Source of the DNA: Nitrospirota bacterium
GTDB lineage: Bacteria > Nitrospirota > Nitrospiria > Nitrospirales > Nitrospiraceae
Direction of reading: 5' to 3'
Length of the DNA stretch: 32,633 nt
Assembly: GCA_013388555.1 (NCBI GenBank)
Contig: JACAFD010000104.1
Location: 1 to 32,633 of the forward strand
Position numbers and translations under genes: made by a program. The first letter of the stretch is position 1. Each line of letters starts with the position of its first letter. Of this stretch, positions 25,381-32,186 are shown in pieces. The notes under the pieces are model-generated. The model was not told where the DNA came from and ran no database searches. It was given only the letters and a program-made list of their open reading frames with translations.

Positions 25381-25581
25381 TCATTCCCATGGGCCGTTCT
25401 GATCTTGGCCATCTGACTCACCTTGCCCCACCCGTTGAGCATATTCTCTTCGCTTCACGGCGTGCACGAAATTAGGGGGCTGGTTCAATCGGTTCTGAAG
25501 AATGACCGGGTCAATGACCTCGCCACAACTAGAGCAACGAAAACCCGTGATGCCGATTTGACCAGCATCGTCTTGGAGGCT
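25381..25581 (-). pseudogene. C-terminal fragment of a zinc-ribbon protein
   Basis: An open frame of 66 codons with no start codon, directly after an in-frame TGA (25584-25582). It reads LQDDAGQIGITGFRCSSCGE, then VIDPVILQNR, closely matching the second half of the intact zinc-ribbon protein at 31753-32049 (RCVQCGEIVDPVILHNR). The first CxRCGGL knuckle is missing, so a full ribbon cannot form. Reading it as a truncated paralogue rests on direct comparison of the two copies in this window. Confidence 0.65.
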
Positions 25582-25648
25582 TCAATCGCCCGTAAAACTC
25601 GCTGACCTTCGTTGAACCATGTACTTGCGGGTCGGGACCTCCCACTCC

Positions 25649-26236
25649 CTACGACCGAAGGGCGACCCACCAATCCTGCAGCCACTTCGATCGGAAGAGT
25701 TTGTATCCGAGCCATCCCGCGAGCAACACACCCAGCAGTGGTGCTCCCACGGAGGCCATCAGCTTCTGGTAGTCGGTCATATGGACCCGCAAGAGGTACT
25801 GCGGGCGTCGCATCAAATTCTGCTTCTCCGCCGCAATAATAACCGTATACAGCCCTTCGTCCAGCCGCACTTCGCCACGGAGCACGCCGTCCGGGTGGTG
25901 GCTCGGACGCAGATCTGCCACAATCTCGCCGAGGGCTTCATCCCTCCCGTTTCCCCTCACGACCCGCATCCCGACCGGCTCGTCGCGCAATGCCGGGTCC
26001 ACGAGGTCTACGACCAGGAAGGTGTCGCCTTCCTGAGGAATGTCCGTGCAGTATTGATCGTTCAGTTGGTATTGCGGCTGATACGCGCTGAAATGGACCA
26101 GGTGTTCACCGACCCGACGCAGGCAAGGATCATCTTCTCCGCTGCTGACTCCATGTGCGGCGGCTATGCCGGGGCAGGACAGTCCGGCAGCGAGTAGAAG
26201 CACCGTCGCGCATGCCTGTGTTATTTGCCTCATCAT
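25649..26236 (-). CDS. Periplasmic protein with C-terminal membrane anchor, unknown function
   Basis: 195 aa from the ATG at 26236, chosen for the AGGAGG upstream and the signal peptide it creates (MMRQITQACATVLLLAAGLS, cut before AHG). The mature part is soluble, with GVSSGEDDPCLRRVGEHLVH near residue 30, a second Cys in NDQYCTDIP, VVDLVDPALRDEPVGMRVVR, and GLYTVIIAAEK. The two cysteines probably form a disulfide. A hydrophobic helix near residues 165-185 (APLLGVLLAGWLGYKLF) followed by basic residues anchors the C-terminus. I do not recognise the family. It lies downstream of the FGE-like pair and upstream of the ribbon fragment. Confidence 0.8.
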   Translation of the reverse strand: MMRQITQACATVLLLAAGLSCPGIAAAHGVSSGEDDPCLRRVGEHLVHFSAYQPQYQLNDQYCTDIPQEGDTFLVVDLVDPALRDEPVGMRVVRGNGRDEALGEIVADLRPSHHPDGVLRGEVRLDEGLYTVIIAAEKQNLMRRPQYLLRVHMTDYQKLMASVGAPLLGVLLAGWLGYKLFRSKWLQDWWVALRS

Positions 26237-26363
26237 GGTCGAACCCTCCTGTTTCGGCTCTTGCGATGATTCGCTCCTGGCTCCGACCACGGTGGCGGTA
26301 TAAAGAATTCTCCCTTATCCGCGCCTGGTCTCCTGCATCCGCCGGTTCCGTGCGACGACGCGA

Positions 26364-26501
26364 TCAGAGACGCTTCTTTAGGCGCCGCAGCGATAAGCCG
26401 TGGGTGAATCGGACGCGTGCTTTTATCATTCCCCATCGCGAGACAGGTGTCCAGCAGCGCAGCGTCACCAGTGCCATTGCGCAGAAGATCATCAATTCCA
26501 C
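26364..26501 (-). CDS. Candidate very small membrane protein
   Basis: 45 aa from a GTG at 26501 with AAGGAGG five bases upstream. It begins VELMIFCAMALVTLRCW and ends in a strongly basic tail (TRVRFTH-like part, then LSLRRLKKRL). The first 17 residues could span the membrane with the basic part inside. Evidence is only the ribosome site, the hydrophobic/basic pattern and the gap it fills, so a chance reading frame is possible. Confidence 0.4.
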   Translation of the reverse strand: MELMIFCAMALVTLRCWTPVSRWGMIKARVRFTHGLSLRRLKKRL

Positions 26502-26550
26502 ATTGTCCTCCTTCTCACTGCCGACAGCCCCATGTATTCTCGTCACCAGT

Positions 26551-26567
26551 CTCGGTGACTCACCGAG
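26551..26567. repeat. 17-base perfect palindrome with one-base centre
   Basis: CTCGGTGA-C-TCACCGAG. It lies between the FGE2 stop and the small basic membrane ORF, next to the larger stem-loop at 26569-26605. It could be a regulator site or part of a double terminator. Confidence 0.5.
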
Positions 26568-26568
26568 C

Positions 26569-26605
26569 AGATAGGCCCCTCCGGGGTGTAGGAAGGGGCC
26601 TATCT
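26569..26605 (-). terminator. Strong stem-loop downstream of FGE2, possible terminator
   Basis: AGATAGGCCCCT (26569-26580) pairs perfectly with AGGGGCCTATCT (26594-26605), a 12-base stem with a 13-base loop. It is 115 bases past the FGE2 stop on the minus strand. There is no U-run after it, so rho-independent termination is likely but not certain; RNA stabilisation is the alternative. Confidence 0.5.
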
Positions 26606-26719
26606 ACCTCAGCGGGAGGCACCGCGAGGATTCGCGGCGCCCACCAAGACCGGGAAAAGAAACCGGCCTCCTTATCTCTGCTGCGGTCCTCTGGTCTCAT
26701 CGCTTCACCTTTTCGCCGT

Positions 26720-27565
26720 CTATTTCTGCTGGGTCTGGTCGGCGAGGCTCCGTACACAGCGAAAGCCTGTACCATGGGTCTGCAGCGCGAATCCGCCGCG
26801 CCCGCGCGCCGTCGTCGTGATGTCCGACATCGGACTATGCCAGGACCCCCCGCGAATCGATCGAACCACGCCTCTTTTCTCAGGGCCCTGCGGGTTCCGA
26901 TCCGGCGCAAGCTGGTAGTAGTCAGCGTCATACCAATCCTGCACCCATTCTCGAGCATTACCGGACATATCCTTCACCCCGTAGGGTGAGTCACCCCCTG
27001 GCAAGGATCCGACTGGATGCAAAGTTTTTTCCTCTTCCCACTCACGGTCAAAGTTCGCCCGCTTTAACGTCGCTGGTTCATCGCCCCAGGTAAAGAGACG
27101 GCCATCGGTTCCGCGAGCGGCCTTTTCCCATTCCGCTTCCGTCGGAAGCCGCTTCTTTGCCCAACCACAATAGGCCTTGGCGTCATACCAGGTGGTCTGC
27201 ACGACCGGAAGCTGGTCAATTCCCTTCACGGACAGGAGCGGGCCAGTGCCGTAGGGATTCGGAGGGCTCCGGTGACCGGTGGTCTTGACAAACACCAGGT
27301 ATCGCTCATTCGTCACTTCAACTTGATCGATCGCAAATTCGTCGAGGTACACAGATCGCTGCGGCCACTCATCTGTCCGGCCTTTTCCTTCCGGATTCCC
27401 CATCAAGAATTCTCCAGCTGGAATCGTCACCATGGGGACCGGGTCAACCTCTTTGGGAATCGCCGGCGCTGCTGTGACAGGCGCGATGGCCACGGCAGAG
27501 GCGAGGGCCATCATCGCAACAATAGTGCTCCAGCGAGTTCCTCTTCTCCTCAGGCCTTGCGTCAT
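26720..27565 (-). CDS. Secreted FGE-fold protein lacking catalytic cysteines (copy 2)
   Basis: 281 aa. A twin-Arg-containing signal peptide (MTQGLRRRGTRWSTIVAMMA... to TAAPAIP) leads into a single FGE-sulfatase domain: VTIPAGEFLMGNPEGKGRTD, YLDEFAIDQVEVTNERYLVF, CGWAKKRLPTEAEWEKAARG, YGVKDMSGNAREWVQDWYD, RGGSWHSPMSDITTTARG and GTGFRCVRSL. The Cys positions that fix the fold (YC near 154, FRC near 270) are kept; the two catalytic Cys after GGS are Ser and Ile. Without them it should not oxidise Cys to formylglycine. The ATG overlaps the stop of the 122-aa helical protein (ATGA, 27565-27562). Whether the RRR is a real Tat signal is unclear. Confidence 0.88.
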   Translation of the reverse strand: MTQGLRRRGTRWSTIVAMMALASAVAIAPVTAAPAIPKEVDPVPMVTIPAGEFLMGNPEGKGRTDEWPQRSVYLDEFAIDQVEVTNERYLVFVKTTGHRSPPNPYGTGPLLSVKGIDQLPVVQTTWYDAKAYCGWAKKRLPTEAEWEKAARGTDGRLFTWGDEPATLKRANFDREWEEEKTLHPVGSLPGGDSPYGVKDMSGNAREWVQDWYDADYYQLAPDRNPQGPEKRGVVRSIRGGSWHSPMSDITTTARGRGGFALQTHGTGFRCVRSLADQTQQK

Positions 27566-27930
27566 TTCTTCTGCTCCTTGCTCCCCTCGATGGCCTTGGT
27601 GGTATGGACTTTCACCTGGTTCACGAGACGCTGCACCTGACGCTTGTCTCCCCGCTCGGCTGCTTCCTGTGCCTGGGCGACGAGAGTTCTGGCTTCATGC
27701 AGGTGTTGCTCAATTTCGGCCTGCAGGGCAGGGGACGCGACCGTTCCGCCTAACGCCGCGCGATGATAGACCTCCCACGCCTGATCCACATCATGCTCTG
27801 CCTCATGTACCGTCTGGATCTTATCTGGCTGGGGATGCCGGGTCGTATCAATGGGATCAGCCCGGAGGGGTGAAGCCCCGAGTAGCGCGATGAGGAAAAT
27901 TCCTGAAAGGAGAATCTTGGCGTGTATCAT
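27562..27930 (-). CDS. Small periplasmic helical protein, unknown function
   Basis: 122 aa from the ATG at 27930, supported by GGAGG seven bases upstream and by the signal peptide it opens (MIHAKILLSGIFLIALLGAS, cut after LRA). The mature part is almost entirely helical with heptad-like spacing: TVHEAEHDVDQAWEVYHRA, then ALQAEIEQHLHEARTLVAQA, AAERGDKRQVQRLVNQVK. No cysteines and no metal motif except scattered His. It overlaps FGE2 by four bases, and FGE3 ends 51 bases upstream, so it probably acts with one of them, for example as a binding subunit. Family not recognised. Confidence 0.75.
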   Translation of the reverse strand: MIHAKILLSGIFLIALLGASPLRADPIDTTRHPQPDKIQTVHEAEHDVDQAWEVYHRAALGGTVASPALQAEIEQHLHEARTLVAQAQEAAERGDKRQVQRLVNQVKVHTTKAIEGSKEQKK

Positions 27931-27980
27931 AGGTGCGCCTCCGTCCTTAAACCATTGACAAAAGCCCTTGCAATCTTCCC

Positions 27981-29036
27981 TCACGGCTGCTTCATCGACT
28001 GTTCAATGAGAGAGCGGAGTTCCAATAACTCGATGTTCCTGGGATCGATGGCCAAACCTCGCCTCACCGCCTGCTGTGCCTCCACAAACCGCTCTCGTCC
28101 CATCTCGACATAGGCCACGATGGAGGCCTCTTTGATTCGCTCATCGATTTCGGGTGGGGCCGTCTTGGCACAGCGGAAACCTAGGCCCACCCCGTAACTG
28201 TTGTTCAGCGGACCATTCCAAAATCTATGAGTCGTCCTGACCGTCTTTTCCGGTGCGACCCACGATCCACCACGAATAACCCGCTTTTCACCGAGCGCGA
28301 GGCGGTCGACATAGGTGCCGGTGCCGGCAATCCATGCGGGTTTGGTCGGACCGGTCGGATTGACCATCGTTTCAAGCCGTCCATAGTATCGCGGGTCATA
28401 CCAATCTGAGACCCACTCAAAAACGTTCCCAGCCATGTTATACAGGCCATAGTAGCTCGCGCCCTCTGGATAGGAATCTACTGGCATGGTGGCATCGTGA
28501 TGCATGCCATAGTTGACTTTCGCCGGATCGAAGACATTGCCCCAGGGGTAGAGGTTGGCCATAGGACCCCGAGCCGCCTTCTCCCATTCCGCTTCCGTTG
28601 GAAGGCGTTTGCCGCGATTTTCACAGAAGGCGTTAGCGTCCTCCCAATTCACTCCGACCACGGGTTGTTGCGGTTTATTCAACCGTGGATCGTCCCAATA
28701 TGCGGGGGCTGGATGCTCTTTCTCCTTCATGAATTCCCCATAGTTCTTGTTCGAAACTTCGTACGTATCCATGAGGTACGAGTCGAGAAACACCATATGA
28801 GCAGGACTTTCGTCCTTTAGCGCCTCGGCAGACCAGGTCTTCATACGTTGAGCGTATACCGTATGCTGTGTACCTGAGCTCGCAGGCTCTTCTTTGTCGA
28901 GTCCCATCACCGATCCTCCTTGCCCGATGTACTGCATGTCTTTCGGGATCAAGGGCTCCACCGCACGGACTGTTGCGGGCAATATCATGAATCCTGCTGC
29001 CAGTGTCGCGATCACAATGGTGAGTGCCCTATGCAT
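27981..29036 (-). CDS. Secreted FGE-fold protein with TPR-like tail (copy 3)
   Basis: 351 aa from the ATG at 29036, with GGAG six bases upstream; an ATG four codons earlier lacks a site. The signal peptide is MHRALTIVIATLAAGFMILP up to VRAVEP. FGE domain: HMVFLDSYLMDTYEVSNKNY, APAYWDDPRLNKPQQPVVGV, CENRGKRLPTEAEWEKAARG, YGLYNMAGNVFEWVSDWYD, VIRGGSWVAPEKTVRTTHRF, and GVGLGFRCAK. The catalytic cysteines after GGS are replaced (Ala, Val), while the structural pair stays. A C-terminal stretch of about 50 residues (GRERFVEAQQAVRRGLAIDP, NIELLELRSLIEQSM) looks like one or two TPR helices. It is closest to copy 4 within the window, sharing the WDDPRL and GVGLGFRCAK blocks and the tail, so the two are recent paralogues. 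Confidence 0.9.
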   Translation of the reverse strand: MHRALTIVIATLAAGFMILPATVRAVEPLIPKDMQYIGQGGSVMGLDKEEPASSGTQHTVYAQRMKTWSAEALKDESPAHMVFLDSYLMDTYEVSNKNYGEFMKEKEHPAPAYWDDPRLNKPQQPVVGVNWEDANAFCENRGKRLPTEAEWEKAARGPMANLYPWGNVFDPAKVNYGMHHDATMPVDSYPEGASYYGLYNMAGNVFEWVSDWYDPRYYGRLETMVNPTGPTKPAWIAGTGTYVDRLALGEKRVIRGGSWVAPEKTVRTTHRFWNGPLNNSYGVGLGFRCAKTAPPEIDERIKEASIVAYVEMGRERFVEAQQAVRRGLAIDPRNIELLELRSLIEQSMKQP

Positions 29037-29101
29037 TGCAGACTCCATCCCAAGTTGGTTCCCCGATAGGGAGCGGTCTTGCCTCCCTCGGTATGCTCGG
29101 T

Positions 29102-30658
29102 TCAGCGGCGGTGCGGCGCCGCCTGCTGCCCATTTGGTATCGTTGCCCCATCGAGGTCTCTCATTTCACGCAACGCGGCTTGTGCGATTCCCCGCAACAT
29201 CCCACTAAACACGAATTGGTGCGGCAGGTAGAGCGTATACCAATAAATCTGCCCGATCAGTCCCACCGGATCAAAGATTGCGGTCTGTCGGATCGTTGTT
29301 GAAGAACCTGTACCAGTCACCTCGAACTCCAGCCACGCCCGCCCGTACAAATGCATCTCTGACTTGAGCCGCAGGCGGCGGTTCGGCTCAATCGCCTCCA
29401 CGCGAAATGAGTCGACCGTATCCCCGACACGCAGGGTGGTGGCGAACGGCCGCCCTCGTCTCAAGCCGACTCCCCCTTCGAGCAGGTCGATGAAGCCGCG
29501 CACCCGCCATAGCCAGTTCCAGGCGTACCAACCATTGTCCCCGCCGATTCTCTCAATGCATTTGAAGACGACGTCAGGAGGCGCGTCGACGGTCAACGTC
29601 CGCGAATCGACTAGCCGTGTGCCGAACCGTACCCCCCCCCACGACGGCAACTTGCCCGATGAGGAAAGCGCATCGGACCAGCGCGTGGCGGCGAAATGCG
29701 TCTCTTCGCGGGCTAAAGCTCGGTGAATGGCTTCATCGATTCCCATCGGACGTACAGAAAAGGTTGTGAGCGCGGCATCGTCCCGTACCACCGTGACATG
29801 GACGATGCTCTCAATAATCGCCCGCCCGATGCGCGCGTAGACCGGCGTGATCAACCCCAGCCACAGAGCAGACAGCCAAGGGGTAAGAACCGGCACGGTG
29901 ATGATCCGCGGCGTGAGCCCTCGTTGACGTCCGTAGGCAAGCATCATCTCTGCGTAGGAGACTTGGTCCGTCCCGCCGACTTCGTAGATGCGGTAGTGGG
30001 CGAGGGGTATTCGCAACGCTTCGATCAGGTAGTCCAGCAAGTCGTCAATCGCGATGGGCTGCGTTTTCCCCTTGCACCATTTTGGGGTGAGCATGATCGG
30101 CAGGCGCTCCACCAGCGCGCGAATCAGCTCGAACGAGGCGCTGCCGGACCCAATTACGGCCGCCGCGCGAAATTCACACACGGGCAGACCCGACTGCCGC
30201 AGGATCTCGCCGACCTCGTGTCGACTGCGCAGATGGGCTGAGAGCTCCTCGTTGTCGCTCCCCAAGCCGCCCAGATAGATGAGACCCTTGACCCCCGCTG
30301 CCTTGGCCGCTTCGCTAAAGTTCCGCGCCGCCTGCCGGTCTGTCTCTTCAAAAGAGCCAATCGAACTCATGGAGTGAACCATGTAGTAGGCCACATCGAC
30401 CCCGCGCATTGCGGCGTCGAGGCTCGGGCGATCCAGGACGTCACCCGCGACCACTTCCGTTGAGGGGCTGACCTTCGGCTTGAGAATTTCTGGATGCCTG
30501 GCCACACAGCGCAGGCGGTACCCCTGATTCTCCAACGACGGCAGGAGGCGCCCGCCGACGTACCCGCTGGCCCCTGTGAGAAGAATGAGGGACTTCTCAG
30601 GAATCGCAGCGGGGTTAGCCGTCGACTTGGTCACCACCATGGGTTCAGACTTACTCAC
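29102..30658 (-). CDS. SDR/NmrA-type protein with DUF2867 domain
   Basis: 518 aa from the GTG at 30658, preferred because GGGAGG lies six bases upstream; an ATG six codons later has no site. The N-terminal half is an atypical SDR: LILLTGASGYVGGRLLPSLE near residue 23, VAGDVLDRPSLDAAMRGVDV, YYMVHSMSSIGSFEETDRQA, GLIYLGGLGSDNEELSAHLR. A hydrophobic segment (LTPWLSALWLGLITPVYARI) links to a DUF2867 domain from about residue 345: RTLTVDAPPDVVFKCIERIG, NWLWRVRGFIDLLEGGVGLR, RRLRLKSEMHLYGRAWLEFE, and the ending TAIFDPVGLIGQIYWYTLYL. This SDR-DUF2867 fusion recurs near light-responsive LitR/photolyase clusters to my recollection. A lipid or quinone substrate is a guess. Confidence 0.9.
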   Translation of the reverse strand: MSKSEPMVVTKSTANPAAIPEKSLILLTGASGYVGGRLLPSLENQGYRLRCVARHPEILKPKVSPSTEVVAGDVLDRPSLDAAMRGVDVAYYMVHSMSSIGSFEETDRQAARNFSEAAKAAGVKGLIYLGGLGSDNEELSAHLRSRHEVGEILRQSGLPVCEFRAAAVIGSGSASFELIRALVERLPIMLTPKWCKGKTQPIAIDDLLDYLIEALRIPLAHYRIYEVGGTDQVSYAEMMLAYGRQRGLTPRIITVPVLTPWLSALWLGLITPVYARIGRAIIESIVHVTVVRDDAALTTFSVRPMGIDEAIHRALAREETHFAATRWSDALSSSGKLPSWGGVRFGTRLVDSRTLTVDAPPDVVFKCIERIGGDNGWYAWNWLWRVRGFIDLLEGGVGLRRGRPFATTLRVGDTVDSFRVEAIEPNRRLRLKSEMHLYGRAWLEFEVTGTGSSTTIRQTAIFDPVGLIGQIYWYTLYLPHQFVFSGMLRGIAQAALREMRDLDGATIPNGQQAAPHRR

Positions 30659-30728
30659 CTCAGACCTCCCGTCACGACGCCGGCCTTCGGAGGGGGACGC
30701 GCGATGCCCCACCCCGCGTGCGTTTGAC

Positions 30729-31694
30729 CTATTTCTTCTTCATGCTCTTATTGATCAGATCGAGTGTCGCCAGGTATTCCTTGTTGCCAGGCTCCGCAGC
30801 CAACGCCTTCTCGATGAAGGCCATCGCATCGACGTGCTTCTCTACACCCATGGCGATTAATGCCTGAATGAACGCGTCGCGTCCTGCTTGCATGGCGTCA
30901 TCCGAAGCCTGCTGGACTGACTTTGCACAACGGAATCCCAGACCGACCCCATAGGAGTTATTCTCGGGCTGATTCCAGAACCGATGGCTGGTATGAAGGG
31001 AAGTTGCCGGCGCAAGCCAGGAACCGCCGCGCAGCACCCTCACCGGGCCTTGATTGGCAAAGTTGTAACCCTTCTCGGCGCCAGGTGGATTCAAGGCAGG
31101 GCTCTCCTTATAGTATTTCAAGTCATACCAATCTTCGACCCATTCGAAGACGTTCCCTGCCATGTTGTAGACCCCAAACCCGCTCACTCCTTCGGGATAG
31201 GAATCGACGGGCGTCGTCCGGCCAATGTTCTGCCCATAGTTGGCCTTCTTCGGGTCGAGTGTATGGCCCCAGGGATAATGGTTGTCGCCTTGCGGACCCT
31301 TGGCTGCTCGCTCCCACTCCGCCTCCGTCGGGAGCCGCTTGCCTTCCCACTTGCAGAACGTGCTTGCATCAGTCCAGCTCACGCCGACCACAGGCTGATA
31401 AGCCTTGCTAAGTCGAGGATCGTCCCAATAGGCCGGTGCCGGATGACCGGTGGCTTTCATAAATTCTTTGTACCGTCTGTTCGACGCTTCAAACTTGTCG
31501 ATCATATAGGCATCAAGCACGACCTGATGTTTGGTTTCATCTGAATGTTCGTTACTCCCCATAGTGAACTCGCCTTTTGGGATCAGCACCATGTCCTTGT
31601 CGCTGCTCGGCATGTCCGCCGCTGTTGCGACAGAGATGGCTCCTGCCACCAATGCCACTCCCAATCCGACCTGAAGCACTCTGTAACTCCTCAT
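30729..31694 (-). CDS. Secreted FGE-fold protein with TPR-like tail (copy 4)
   Basis: 321 aa. The signal peptide (MRSYRVLQVGLGVALVAGAI to VATAADMP) precedes the FGE domain: MVLIPKGEFTMGSNEHSDET, VVLDAYMIDKFEASNRRYKE, APAYWDDPRLSKAYQPVVGV, CKWEGKRLPTEAEWERAAKG, FGVYNMAGNVFEWVEDWYD, VRVLRGGSWLAPATSLHTSH, GVGLGFRCAK. The catalytic CxxxxC is absent (Ala and Leu); the structural Cys pair is kept. The tail (AFIQALIAMGVEKHVDAMAF, ALAAEPGNKEYLATLDLINK) is TPR-like, as in copy 3. A GGGGGG-type ribosome site is near the ATG. The zinc-ribbon gene controlled from the MerR spacer ends 58 bases upstream, so this gene is probably cotranscribed with it. Confidence 0.92.
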   Translation of the reverse strand: MRSYRVLQVGLGVALVAGAISVATAADMPSSDKDMVLIPKGEFTMGSNEHSDETKHQVVLDAYMIDKFEASNRRYKEFMKATGHPAPAYWDDPRLSKAYQPVVGVSWTDASTFCKWEGKRLPTEAEWERAAKGPQGDNHYPWGHTLDPKKANYGQNIGRTTPVDSYPEGVSGFGVYNMAGNVFEWVEDWYDLKYYKESPALNPPGAEKGYNFANQGPVRVLRGGSWLAPATSLHTSHRFWNQPENNSYGVGLGFRCAKSVQQASDDAMQAGRDAFIQALIAMGVEKHVDAMAFIEKALAAEPGNKEYLATLDLINKSMKKK

Positions 31695-31752
31695 AGGACA
31701 CCCCCCTTTGGTTTAGGAACACCAGGACTACCCTGGTTAGTTGAACAAAGGC

Positions 31753-32049
31753 CTATCGACCTTTTGTCACGCAATTGATTGGCAACATCCTTCCTGCAAG
31801 CTGAGTTGTCTTCGGCACTTGCTGGACTCCTCGGTTGTGCAGAATGACGGGGTCGACAATCTCACCACATTGGACACAGCGATTCGCGGCAACCTCTGTC
31901 TCACCGATGCAAAACAGTACATCCATGTAGAAGTCAGTGACCATGAGTCCGCCGCATCTGACGCACGTCGATTCATGTTGAGTTGCGGAAGAGACTGTGT
32001 CATTCGCGAGTTGTTCGTTTTTCGCCTTCTCCGCCCATACTCTTGCCAT
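31753..32049 (-). CDS. Zinc-ribbon protein divergent from the MerR-type regulator
   Basis: 98 aa from the ATG at 32049, where GGGAGG lies five bases upstream; the frame is open 13 codons earlier without a site. A charged N-terminal helix (ARVWAEKAKNEQLANDTVSS) is followed by two zinc knuckles: CVRCGGLMVTDF (near residue 29) and CVQCGEIVDPVILHNR (near residue 65). Four cysteines of this CxxC-x(n)-CxxC form make a zinc ribbon. It is the first minus-strand gene read away from the regulator and has a well-formed promoter in the shared spacer, so it is probably the direct target. A truncated copy lies at 25381-25581. Molecular function unknown. Confidence 0.8.
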   Translation of the reverse strand: MARVWAEKAKNEQLANDTVSSATQHESTCVRCGGLMVTDFYMDVLFCIGETEVAANRCVQCGEIVDPVILHNRGVQQVPKTTQLAGRMLPINCVTKGR

Positions 32050-32090
32050 GACTGCCTCCCAATATTTCCCGTTGACTGTTTGTAGCAAGT

Positions 32091-32164
32091 ATGTCTAATG
32101 TATAAACCATAATGTCCAATGTGTCAAGTGTTATAATAAATAATATTTGACAAACATTAGACGT
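32091..32164. promoter_or_regulatory. Putative operator array for the MerR-type regulator
   Basis: Three related sites. Site 1 (+): TGTCTAATGT at 32092-32101. Site 2 (+): TGTCCAATGTGTCAA at 32113-32127. Site 3 (-): CGTCTAATGTTTGTCAA at 32163-32147. Sites 2 and 3 share GTCYAATGT then GTCAA and face each other; the GTCAA end of each is the complement of a TTGACA -35 box. Site 1 overlaps the -10 of the zinc-ribbon promoter. Binding here would cover both divergent promoters. Confidence 0.6.
32099..32127 (-). promoter_or_regulatory. Sigma-70 promoter of the zinc-ribbon gene
   Basis: On the minus strand, a perfect TTGACA (32127-32122), 17 bases, then TATACA (32104-32099). Transcription should begin near 32092, about 43 bases before the ATG at 32049. 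The -35 is embedded in operator site 2 and the -10 touches site 1, so a repressor bound there would exclude RNA polymerase. Confidence 0.65.
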
Positions 32165-32174
32165 TAAATACAAT
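32147..32174 (+). promoter_or_regulatory. Sigma-70 promoter of the MerR-type regulator gene
   Basis: A perfect TTGACA (32147-32152), 16 bases, then TACAAT (32169-32174). The -35 is part of operator site 3, suggesting autorepression. Start of transcription near 32181 leaves only about six bases before the ATG at 32187, and no Shine-Dalgarno is present. Confidence 0.6.
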
Positions 32175-32186
32175 AAACTATTCGCC

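Noticed and set aside
25619-26197. 192-aa plus-strand frame
   Set aside because: It lies opposite the secreted 195-aa protein, which has a signal peptide, ribosome site and anchor; the plus frame has none.
19412-31694. Calling the FGE-fold proteins sulfatase-activating enzymes
   Set aside because: All four lack the catalytic cysteines and no sulfatase is encoded nearby.
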